DNA of 7,604 bases from Roseovarius sp. (lineage in GTDB: Bacteria > Pseudomonadota > Alphaproteobacteria > Rhodobacterales > Rhodobacteraceae): NCBI GenBank assembly GCA_007125415.1, contig SLDH01000357.1:1-7604 (forward strand), given 5' to 3'. This document shows positions 1-6,151 of this stretch, one piece after another. The first letter of the stretch is position 1. Each line of letters starts with the position of its first letter. Made by a program: the position numbers and the translations under genes. The notes under the pieces are model-generated. The model was given only the letters and a program-made list of their open reading frames with translations. It did not search any database and was not told the DNA's origin.

Positions 1-10
1 ACAGAGGGCG

Positions 11-238
11 GGAATTTGTTCCTCTCCGCGCCGGCCACACACCCTGGTCCGGGCGACCAGCCCGGGCCGCGCCCGACCCTCCCCCCGGGAGGGCGCATTG
101 CGACGTTGCAAAAAGCTCAATGTTCGGAAGTATCTGGCGGCCATAAAGCACCGCAGCCCCGGCGTGGGGACGCGCCCACCCAGGCTCGGGCGCGGCCCTT
201 TGCGCATCGGCCCGGCCATGGGGGAAGAACAGATTTCC
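11..238. repeat. Nested inverted repeats; candidate structured RNA in gene-free left end
   Basis: No convincing gene lies in the first 280 bases, but the region is highly self-complementary. Three nested stems are visible. Bases 11-27 pair with 221-238 (one bulge at 234, one C/A mismatch at 22/226, two G-U pairs). Bases 45-54 pair with 210-218 (bulge at 48). Bases 64-76 (GGGCCGCGCCCGA) pair perfectly with 186-198. Smaller hairpins lie inside: 77-83 with 87-93, 96-100 with 118-122, and 164-168 with 175-179. A local hairpin at 44-49/55-60 competes with the second stem. The G-U pairs (25/223, 16/232, 95/123) are allowed if the plus strand is transcribed, while only 22/226 favours the minus strand, so plus is weakly preferred. 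I could not match it to tmRNA, RNase P RNA or SRP RNA by their conserved motifs, and 6S RNA is not excluded. A mobile palindromic element is another possibility. The pairing is seen directly; the RNA role is inference. Confidence 0.5.
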
Positions 239-280
239 TGAATTGATCCAGTCGATTCCCTACTTCAGCAGCCCGTTAGA

Positions 281-1717
281 TCAGGCCGCGTCCTGGGTGG
301 CAAGGCGGACGGTGTTGCGCCCTTCGGCCTTGGAGCGATAGAGCGCCTGATCCGCTCGGTCGATGATGTCGGCACCGGTTGCGTTGAGCGTAGTGGCAAG
401 GGCCAAACCGATACTGATGGTAACGCGCACCGGATCGGCATGGCCCGGCAGCGCGGTGGGTGTGCTGCCCACGCTGTTGCAAAGCTCCGTGGCAAGTCGG
501 CCCGCGTCACCCGGGGAGGTGCCGGGCAGTATGATCAGAAACTCCTCTCCCCCGATCCGCGCCACCACATCGTCCTTGCGCAGGCAGGATTTCAGAAGCT
601 GCGCCACATGCCTGAGCACCGCATCGCCTGCCGTATGTCCGAGACGGTCATTGACCTGCTTGAAATGATCGAGGTCCGCGACCATCACCGCAAAGGCATC
701 CGGGGCCCGCGCATGCTGGTCCAGGAGCTTGTCGAGATATGAGAGTGCATAGCGCCGGTTGTAGAGCCCCGTCAGGGGGTCGGTCACAGCGGCCTGAAGC
801 CCGTCCTGAAGCTGGTCCCGCAAACGGTCGAGCAGACGTTTCTCGCTCAACTGGCGCTCCAGACGCAAGGCGATCTCGTGCGCGTCCGTATCCGAGAAGA
901 CCACGTCTCCGGCGCCGAGATCGTAAAGCTGCGCCGCGAGTGCGCGTTCCTCATCGGGCAGGTGCGCGATCACCGGACAATTGCGTGTGTCCGGGTCGGC
1001 CCGCAATTCCGAGAGAAGCCGGGGCCCGTGTTCGGCCTGGTCCGTATCGAGTTGCATGACAAAGACATCCGGCGGGCCCGCGGCCTGGGCATGTTGCGCG
1101 GCGGCCCGGCTGCCGGGGCACATGATCTCCTCGGGGCTCATCATTCGCAAGTCATGGCGGGCATGGGCGGCCAGCCGAGATTGCAGTTTCCGGGCCTGGA
1201 CCTTGTCCTGCGTGATCACCCCGATCTTGCCGGGCAGATCGAAGCCGTGTTGTTGCTCGGCAAAACCCTGCGGCTGCGTCGTCATGCTGTGGTGATGCAG
1301 ATCGAGATTGGCGAGGCGCTGGCGCATCAGGCTGCGCAGGCGGGCCAGCAGCAGTTTTTCGTCAAGGGGCCGTGACATCACCTCGGCGGCGCCCGCGTTC
1401 AATGCCGCGATCCGGTCCTGCGTTGCGTTGCTGTCGAGCAGCACGACAACCGGCGTATCGAAACCCTTGCGCTTCACGCCATGCAGCTTGCCGAGCATTT
1501 CGCGGAGGGTCCGCGCGTTATTGACGGCTCCGGCTTCGCCATGTCCGGTTCCGCGATATCCGAGCAGAATGAGATCGGGGCATATCTCTCCGAGCTTGTC
1601 GCAGACCTCATCGACCGAGGCCGCCTGTGCCACCTCGTAATAGGCCGCGGCGAGCTTGACCTTTAGGATGATCCTGTTGGTGGCAAGGTCGTCGATGATG
1701 AGCACTCTGCCCGGCAT
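281..1717 (-). CDS. pleD: PleD-like diguanylate cyclase with two degenerate receiver domains (REC-REC-GGDEF)
   Basis: Predicted cytoplasmic enzyme making c-di-GMP from two GTP; 478 residues, close to Caulobacter PleD (454). The start chosen is MPGRVLIIDD, matching the PleD N-terminus, with an AGAAAGG ribosome binding site at 1728-1734; an in-frame ATG at 1759 would add 14 unlikely residues. Receiver 1 (about 1-130) keeps the acidic pair D9/D10, but the phosphoacceptor position is G53 (codon GGA), the conserved Thr is L94 and the conserved Lys is R116. Receiver 2 (about 164-295) has Q222 at the equivalent position, like the degenerate adaptor domain of PleD. The GGDEF domain (about 312-478) looks active: D348 and N356 of the substrate and metal site, and GGEEF at 389-393. 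The RxxD inhibitory site (R380, D383) is intact five residues upstream. The gene stands alone, divergent from the DUF3572 gene, with no divK beside it in the window. The family call is firm; the physiological role is inferred. Confidence 0.93.
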   Translation of the reverse strand: MPGRVLIIDDLATNRIILKVKLAAAYYEVAQAASVDEVCDKLGEICPDLILLGYRGTGHGEAGAVNNARTLREMLGKLHGVKRKGFDTPVVVLLDSNATQDRIAALNAGAAEVMSRPLDEKLLLARLRSLMRQRLANLDLHHHSMTTQPQGFAEQQHGFDLPGKIGVITQDKVQARKLQSRLAAHARHDLRMMSPEEIMCPGSRAAAQHAQAAGPPDVFVMQLDTDQAEHGPRLLSELRADPDTRNCPVIAHLPDEERALAAQLYDLGAGDVVFSDTDAHEIALRLERQLSEKRLLDRLRDQLQDGLQAAVTDPLTGLYNRRYALSYLDKLLDQHARAPDAFAVMVADLDHFKQVNDRLGHTAGDAVLRHVAQLLKSCLRKDDVVARIGGEEFLIILPGTSPGDAGRLATELCNSVGSTPTALPGHADPVRVTISIGLALATTLNATGADIIDRADQALYRSKAEGRNTVRLATQDAA

Positions 1718-1810
1718 GTGGCGTTTACCTTTCTGGCTTGCCCTTCCCGTTGAGGTCACTATCCCTGTCAGAGGTTAAGAAATCCTTTCCGGAAATAAGG
1801 ACAGATGAGG
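1718..1810. promoter_or_regulatory. Divergent intergenic region between pleD and the DUF3572 gene
   Basis: The 93 bases between the two divergent starts must carry the promoters for both sides, unless one is read from further away. I see no convincing -35/-10 pair on either strand. Visible elements are the pleD ribosome binding site (1728-1734, minus strand), an AAGGA ribosome binding site for the DUF3572 gene (1797-1801), and a perfect 10-base palindrome TTTCCGGAAA at 1786-1795. The palindrome could be a small operator half or chance. Confidence 0.4.
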
Positions 1811-2089
1811 ATGACGTCAGACGAGGCAGAGGTGATCGCGCTCAGGGCCGTCGGCTGGCTTTCCAGCCATGAGGAACTGTTGCCGGTGTTTCTGGGCAGC
1901 ACTGGTGCCTCGGAAGCAGATTTCAGGCAAAGCCTTGATAAATCGGAGTTTCTCGGCTCTGTTCTTGATTTCATCCTGTTGGATGATGGATGGATCACGG
2001 CGTTTTGCACCGCGCATGACTTGCCGATGGAAGCCCCTTATCTAGCCCGCACGGCCCTGCCGGGCGGTGCTGAGGTGCATTGGACATGA
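1811..2089 (+). CDS. DUF3572 family protein
   Basis: Small 92-residue protein of the alphaproteobacterial DUF3572 family, whose function is unknown to me. The family signature is seen in the N-terminal A-LR--GWL segment (EVIALRAVGWLSSHEELL), the central EFLGSVLDFILLDDGWITAFC, and the C-terminal ARTALPGGAEVHWT. It has no signal peptide or membrane segment. The ATG at 1811 is preferred because an AAGGA site at 1797-1801 lies nine bases upstream; an ATG at 1805, two codons earlier, leaves only three bases. The stop overlaps the start of the HAD gene as ATGA (2086-2089), so the two are probably translationally coupled. It is the first gene of a three-gene plus-strand cluster. Confidence 0.85.
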   Translation: MTSDEAEVIALRAVGWLSSHEELLPVFLGSTGASEADFRQSLDKSEFLGSVLDFILLDDGWITAFCTAHDLPMEAPYLARTALPGGAEVHWT

Positions 2090-2799
2090 GCGTCAATCCG
2101 CCGCCCGGCGTTAACCTTGACGGACTTCTTTTCGACAAGGACGGCACGCTGTTCGACTTTCACGGGACATGGAATGTGTGGGCGTTCGGATTGATCACGG
2201 ATCTTTCCGAAGGGGATACCGGGCAGGCCGAGGCGATCGCCCGCGCGATCATGTATGATCTGCAGACCCGGCGCTTCCTGCCCGGCAGCCCCGCCATCGC
2301 GGGCACGAACAGGGAGGCCGCGGAATGTCTGGTCGAGGTGTTGCCCGGACGCAGCATCGCAGAGATCGAACATCACCTGATGCTCACGTCCGCGGATGCC
2401 CCGCTTGTCGCCACGGTCCCGCTGGCGGAGTTTCTCGACGCGCTGGCCCTGCGCGGCCTTGCCCTCGGGGTGATGACCAATGATACCGAATACGGAGCGC
2501 GCGCGCATCTGGGGGCGGCTGGCGTGGTCGAGAAGTTTCACTTCATCGCCGGGTTCGATTCCGGCCATGGTGCCAAGCCCGCGCCGGAGCCGCTGCTGGC
2601 CTTCGCAAGCCAGCTGGCACTCGCGCCCGCGCGGGTGGCGATGGTGGGGGACAGCACCCATGACCTGATCGCCGGGCGGCGCGCGGGCATGCAGACAATC
2701 GGGGTGCTCACAGGCATGGCCGGCGCCGACGAGCTTGCCCCTTACGCGGATGTCATCCTGCCTGATATCGGGCATATCCCCGCATGGCTCGATCCGTGA
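2086..2799 (+). CDS. HAD-superfamily hydrolase, phosphoglycolate phosphatase-like
   Basis: 237-residue soluble phosphatase of the haloacid dehalogenase superfamily. All four motifs are present: motif I DKDGT with nucleophile D17 and acid/base D19, motif II T131 in GVMTND, motif III K164 in GAKPAPEP, and motif IV GDSTHD with D189 and D193. A helical C1-type cap lies between about residues 28 and 115, as in Gph-type enzymes. The substrate is not determined by sequence: phosphoglycolate is one candidate, and nucleotide or sugar phosphates are equally possible. The ATG at 2086 overlaps the DUF3572 stop by four bases, with GAGG at 2072-2075 as ribosome binding site; a TTG at 2080 is an unlikely alternative. 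The end overlaps the following transporter gene, which supports one transcript. Confidence 0.9.
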   Translation: MSVNPPPGVNLDGLLFDKDGTLFDFHGTWNVWAFGLITDLSEGDTGQAEAIARAIMYDLQTRRFLPGSPAIAGTNREAAECLVEVLPGRSIAEIEHHLMLTSADAPLVATVPLAEFLDALALRGLALGVMTNDTEYGARAHLGAAGVVEKFHFIAGFDSGHGAKPAPEPLLAFASQLALAPARVAMVGDSTHDLIAGRRAGMQTIGVLTGMAGADELAPYADVILPDIGHIPAWLDP

Positions 2800-3671
2800 C
2801 GCGCGCGCCGTTTTTCGGGCTGGGCCTTGCCCTTCTGGGCACACTGGTGCTGACCCCGGATGCGCTGCTCATGCGCCTGTCGGGGATGGACGGGTTTCAG
2901 ATGTCGGCGTGGCGCGGCTTTCTGATGGGCGGCACGATGCTGCTGATCTGGGCCCTGACCAGCCGGGACCGCGGCGGTGATCTGGCAGCGCTGGCGGATG
3001 GGTCGGGTGTCACCATTGTCGTGTGTCAGATCGTAAATTCGATCCTGTTTTGCCTCGGCATCGCCATCGCCCCGGTGGCAGTGGTGCTTTTCGGGGTGGC
3101 TGCCGTGCCGGTCTTTGCGGCGCTGCTGGCCTGGCTGATCATGGGCGAGCCCACGCGCGTCGCCACCTGGGTTGCCATCATCGCCGTGCTCACGGGGATC
3201 GGCGTGGCCGTCTCGGGCAAGGAAGAGGGCGAGGTGGCGTTGAATGTCACGGCGCTTTACGGTGCTGTTTTCGGGCTGGGCGTGGCGCTGGTTCTGGCGC
3301 TCAATTTCGTGGTGATCCGCGCACGGCCGCGTTTGCCGATCCTGCTGGCCATCGGCATCGGCGCGCTGATCGCGGGCGTGATCGGGATGGTCATCACCGG
3401 CCCGGTGCAGATGATGGACGGCACGATATGGGCGATCTTCCTGACGGGCACCGTGGTCTTGCCGGTCTCGTTTTTTTCACTGTCGCTGGCATCGCGCTAT
3501 ACCCATGCGGCCAATGTCAGCCTGATCATGCTGCTTGAGACGGTGCTGGCGCCGATCTGGGTCTGGTTGCTGATCGATGAAACGCCGACCGTGCGGATGT
3601 TGCTGGGGGGCTTGATCGTCGTTCTGAGCCTCGGCACCTATCTGATCTGGGTGCGCATACGAAGAGTCTGA
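2784..3671 (+). CDS. EamA/DMT-superfamily transporter
   Basis: 295-residue inner-membrane protein with about ten predicted hydrophobic segments, arranged as two EamA repeats (roughly residues 10-145 and 155-290). The typical end-of-repeat motif appears as a GEP at 121-123 after the fourth segment, and as the related DETP at 265-268 in the second repeat, each followed by a glycine-rich helix. The C-terminus is short and basic (RIRRV), consistent with a cytoplasmic end. DMT-family members export or import small metabolites such as amino acids, and the substrate here cannot be read from sequence. The ATG at 2784 overlaps the HAD gene by 16 bases. An in-frame GTG at 2796 overlaps the HAD stop as GTGA and would give a protein four residues shorter; I cannot exclude it. 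Probably the last gene of the DUF3572-HAD-EamA cluster. Confidence 0.9.
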   Translation: MARSVTRAPFFGLGLALLGTLVLTPDALLMRLSGMDGFQMSAWRGFLMGGTMLLIWALTSRDRGGDLAALADGSGVTIVVCQIVNSILFCLGIAIAPVAVVLFGVAAVPVFAALLAWLIMGEPTRVATWVAIIAVLTGIGVAVSGKEEGEVALNVTALYGAVFGLGVALVLALNFVVIRARPRLPILLAIGIGALIAGVIGMVITGPVQMMDGTIWAIFLTGTVVLPVSFFSLSLASRYTHAANVSLIMLLETVLAPIWVWLLIDETPTVRMLLGGLIVVLSLGTYLIWVRIRRV

Positions 3672-3770
3672 ACGGACATATTACGAAAACGACAGGTTTC
3701 GTCGTGAAGTGACATTCTTTCGGACTGGTGAGGGTGTCTGCTCGGGATCAGAGAGCAAGGAGAGCGCATC
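3672..3770 (+). promoter_or_regulatory. Leader region of the MttB-family gene with hairpins and ribosome binding site
   Basis: Ninety-nine non-coding bases upstream of the methyltransferase gene. Two mutually exclusive small hairpins are visible: ACGAAA (3683-3688) with TTTCGT (3697-3702), and ACGAC (3689-3693) with GTCGT (3701-3705). They could mark the end of the EamA transcript, although no T-run follows, or an operator or attenuator for the methyltransferase gene. A strong AAGGAG site at 3757-3762, eight bases before the ATG, fixes the downstream start. I see no clear promoter hexamers and no known riboswitch. Confidence 0.4.
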
Positions 3771-5333
3771 ATGGCCCTTGATACGAAACGCAGACGCCGG
3801 GGGGGTGGCCGGGCAGGCAATGCCGAGCGCAGGGGCACCGCAACCATCGAGCAGATGCCCTGGAACCCGCCCATCAACATTGATCGCCCCGTAGAGCCTC
3901 TGGGCGAGGAAGGGGTGCTGGCGATCCATGACGGAGCGATGCGCATTCTCGAGGAGATCGGGATCGAGATCCTCAATGCCGAAGCGTTGGAGATTTTCCG
4001 CGCCGATGGCGGATGTGACATAAGCGGCGAGAATGTGCGCATGGGGCGCGATTACGTCATGGAAAAGATCGCCCTTGCGCCCGAAAAATGGACGATCACA
4101 CCGCGCAATCCGGCACATGCCATCACCATCGGCGGGCAACATCTGAATTTTGGCAATGTGTCCTCGCCACCCAGCTACTGGGACATGCAGATCGGCAAGA
4201 AGGTGACAGGTACCCGCGAGATGTGCGCGAACCTGCTCAAGCTCAGCCAGTATTTCAACTGCGTGCATTTCGTGGGCGGTTATCCGGTGGAGCCGCAGGA
4301 CATCCATGCGGGGATCCGCCATCTCGACGTGCTCTATGACAAGCTCACACTGACCGACAAGGTGGCCCATGCCTATTGCCTCGGCAAGGAGCGGGTGGAA
4401 GACGTGATGGAGATGGTCCGGATCGCGGGAGGGCATAGCGAAGCGGAGTTCGCGGCCGGCCCGAAGATGTATACCAATATCAACTCCACCTCGCCGCTCA
4501 AGCATGACATCCCGATGCTCGACGGCTGGATGCGACTGGCCCGCAAGGGGCAGGGGCTGGTGGTGACACCCTTCACGCTGGCCGGTGCCATGGCACCTGT
4601 GACCATGGCGGGCGCTGTGGCGCAAAGCCTTGCGGAAAGTCTCATCGCGGTGGTGCTGGCGCAGATCGTGCGGCCGGGTGCCCCTTGCGCGATCGGCACC
4701 TTCACCTCGAACGTGGACATGAAATCAGGCGCGCCCGCCTTCGGCACGCCGGAATACATGCGCGCGACGCAGATGACCGGTCAACTCGCGCGGTTCTACA
4801 AGCTGCCGATGCGGGCATCGGGCGTGTGTGCGGCCAATGTGCCCGACGGGCAGGCGGTGTGGGAGACATCGAACAGCCTGTGGTCTGCGGTTCAGGCGGG
4901 GGCGAACATGGTCTATCACGCCGCGGGCTGGCTGGAAGGGGGGCTCGTTGCCAGCCCCGAGAAATTCGTCATGGATTGCGAGATCCTGCAGCATATTCAG
5001 CGCTATATGGACCCGATGATCACTGCCACCGGGCCAGACGAGATCGCCATCGATGCGATACGCGAGGTCGGAGACCAAGGGCATTTCTTCGGCATCCAGC
5101 ACACGCAGGACCGTTATACCACGGCGTTCTATGCGCCTTTCCTGAGCGATTGGCGCAATTTCGAGGCCTGGGATGCGGCGGGTGCCGTCTGGACGGCGCA
5201 ACGCGCCCATCAGGTCTTCCAGGACATCATCGCAACTTTCGAGGCGCCGCCGATGGACGAGGCGATCCGCGAGGAACTCGCCGATTTCGTGGCACGGCGC
5301 AAATCGGAAGGCGGCGCGCCGACGGATTTCTGA
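3771..5333 (+). CDS. Trimethylamine methyltransferase (MttB) family protein, non-pyrrolysine type
   Basis: 520-residue cytoplasmic protein of the MttB family (COG5598), which moves a methyl group from an amine to the cobalt of a cognate corrinoid protein. Members with an amber-encoded pyrrolysine use trimethylamine. Characterised homologues without it (MtgB and relatives) act on quaternary amines such as glycine betaine, carnitine or proline betaine. This frame has no internal amber codon and is full length, so it belongs to the second kind. Family landmarks are the basic N-terminus (RRRRGGGRAG, from residue 7), FGTPEYMRATQMTGQLARFY in the barrel, VPDGQAVWE from about 357, and the AGWLEGGLVASPEKFVMD segment from 385. 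The C-terminus has the usual W/RA/EAPPMD pattern. A strong ribosome binding site fixes the start. No corrinoid protein, reactivating protein or transporter for amines is adjacent. The specific substrate is unknown. Confidence 0.92.
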   Translation: MALDTKRRRRGGGRAGNAERRGTATIEQMPWNPPINIDRPVEPLGEEGVLAIHDGAMRILEEIGIEILNAEALEIFRADGGCDISGENVRMGRDYVMEKIALAPEKWTITPRNPAHAITIGGQHLNFGNVSSPPSYWDMQIGKKVTGTREMCANLLKLSQYFNCVHFVGGYPVEPQDIHAGIRHLDVLYDKLTLTDKVAHAYCLGKERVEDVMEMVRIAGGHSEAEFAAGPKMYTNINSTSPLKHDIPMLDGWMRLARKGQGLVVTPFTLAGAMAPVTMAGAVAQSLAESLIAVVLAQIVRPGAPCAIGTFTSNVDMKSGAPAFGTPEYMRATQMTGQLARFYKLPMRASGVCAANVPDGQAVWETSNSLWSAVQAGANMVYHAAGWLEGGLVASPEKFVMDCEILQHIQRYMDPMITATGPDEIAIDAIREVGDQGHFFGIQHTQDRYTTAFYAPFLSDWRNFEAWDAAGAVWTAQRAHQVFQDIIATFEAPPMDEAIREELADFVARRKSEGGAPTDF

Positions 5334-5369
5334 CCCAGGGGGAGTCTCCTGCACCTTTGCCTTGACGCA

Positions 5370-5389
5370 GATTTTTCTTGCGAAAAATC
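5370..5389. repeat. Perfect 8-bp stem-loop in the convergent gap; repeat element or bidirectional terminator
   Basis: GATTTTTC (5370-5377) and GAAAAATC (5382-5389) form a perfect 8-base-pair stem around a TTGC loop, in the 86-base gap between two convergent genes. Its position suits a bidirectional terminator. It is not a classic one: the stem is A/T-rich, and on neither strand is it followed by a T-run (CCCCGG on plus, TGCGTC on minus). From memory, very similar palindromes followed by a GGTGAGTAT-type sequence recur between genes in Rhodobacterales genomes, so it may be a dispersed intergenic repeat. That recollection was not verified. Confidence 0.6.
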
Positions 5390-5419
5390 CCCGGTGAGTA
5401 TCTTCGGCCAAATGAAGGA

Positions 5420-6151
5420 TCAGTCGAGCCATTTGCGGCAGGCACGGTCCACGCTTGCGTGCAGGATTAGGGTGAAGATGGCCAGCACGATCAGGGCTGC
5501 GAACATCAGATCGGTCTTGGCGCGGCCATTGGCCAGAAGCATCAGATAGCCCAGCCCTTTCGAGGCCCCGACCCATTCGCCGATGATCGCACCGATAGGA
5601 GCGTAGACCGCCGCCAGCCGCAGGCCCGAAGCGAAGCCGGGAAGCGCGGCGGGCACGCGAATATGCCACATGATCCGGCGCGGGGAGGCGCCCATCACCT
5701 GCGCCAGGTCAAGCCAGCCGCGCGGGCAGCGCATGAGCGCGTCGAAGAAGGCCGAGGTGACGGGGAAATAGATGATCAGCAAGGCCATGGCGATCTTGGA
5801 AGCAAGGCCGTAGCCCAGCCACAGGGTCAGGATCGGGGCGAGCGCAAAGACCGGGATGGCCTGGGAGAACACCATCATGGGACGGATCAGGTTGCGCGCG
5901 AAGGGCGAGGCGGCAAGCCCGATCGCGGTGATCCCCCCGAGCAGGGCACCAAGACCCAGCCCGACAAGGATCTCGATGATGGTGATCACGGCATTCTCCG
6001 CGATGAGGGCGCGACTCTCCCAAAGAGTTTCTGCCACAAGCCCCGGCCCCGGCAGAATGAAGCGTGGCAGACCCGTAAGCGTGACCAGTGCCTGCCAGAG
6101 CAGCAGGGCCACCATTGTGGAGAGCGCGGCCTGCCGCCAGGCGCGGATCAT
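5420..6151 (-). CDS. thiX: ABC transporter permease, ThiX-like (thiamine pyrimidine precursor import)
   Basis: 243-residue inner-membrane permease of the SsuC/TauC/ThiX type (BPD_transp_1), with about six hydrophobic segments (near 8-27, 55-81, 92-112, 117-136, 175-195 and 208-232). The cytoplasmic EAA-type loop that contacts the ATPase is visible at about 148-177 (DLAQVMGASPRR, then a conserved P171 and G176). The ATG overlaps the ATPase stop as ATGA (6148-6151), so the two are coupled. Sulfonate, taurine and nitrate importers share this fold; the thiamine-precursor assignment comes only from the neighbouring tenA. It is the last gene of the operon and converges on the methyltransferase gene. 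Confidence 0.9.
   Translation of the reverse strand: MIRAWRQAALSTMVALLLWQALVTLTGLPRFILPGPGLVAETLWESRALIAENAVITIIEILVGLGLGALLGGITAIGLAASPFARNLIRPMMVFSQAIPVFALAPILTLWLGYGLASKIAMALLIIYFPVTSAFFDALMRCPRGWLDLAQVMGASPRRIMWHIRVPAALPGFASGLRLAAVYAPIGAIIGEWVGASKGLGYLMLLANGRAKTDLMFAALIVLAIFTLILHASVDRACRKWLD

Noticed and set aside
16..246. 76-residue plus-strand open frame rich in Pro, Gly and Arg
   Set aside because: Composition is what random GC-rich sequence gives. There is no recognisable family and no ribosome binding site, and the region is better explained by its inverted repeats.
878..1375. 165-residue plus-strand open frame inside pleD
   Set aside because: It is antisense to the receiver domains of pleD, without a ribosome binding site or family signature.
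2038..2844. 268-residue minus-strand open frame opposite the HAD gene
   Set aside because: It is antisense to a gene with all HAD motifs; long antisense frames are common in GC-rich DNA with strong third-position bias. No family resemblance.
3672..3770. Possible riboswitch (SAM-II/SAM-V, glycine or cobalamin) before the methyltransferase gene
   Set aside because: None of the conserved core motifs of these classes could be found; only short hairpins are present.
3681..4625. 314-residue minus-strand open frame opposite the MttB-family gene
   Set aside because: It mirrors a clearly coding gene and has a His/Arg-rich composition with no recognisable domain.
3771..5333. Possible pyrrolysine-containing MttB read through an amber codon
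   Set aside because: The reading frame contains no internal TAG and is full length without readthrough, so pyrrolysine is not needed.
4725..5669. 314-residue minus-strand open frame spanning the mttB-like 3' end and the permease end
   Set aside because: It crosses two real genes and the intergenic palindrome, is Arg-rich, and matches no family.
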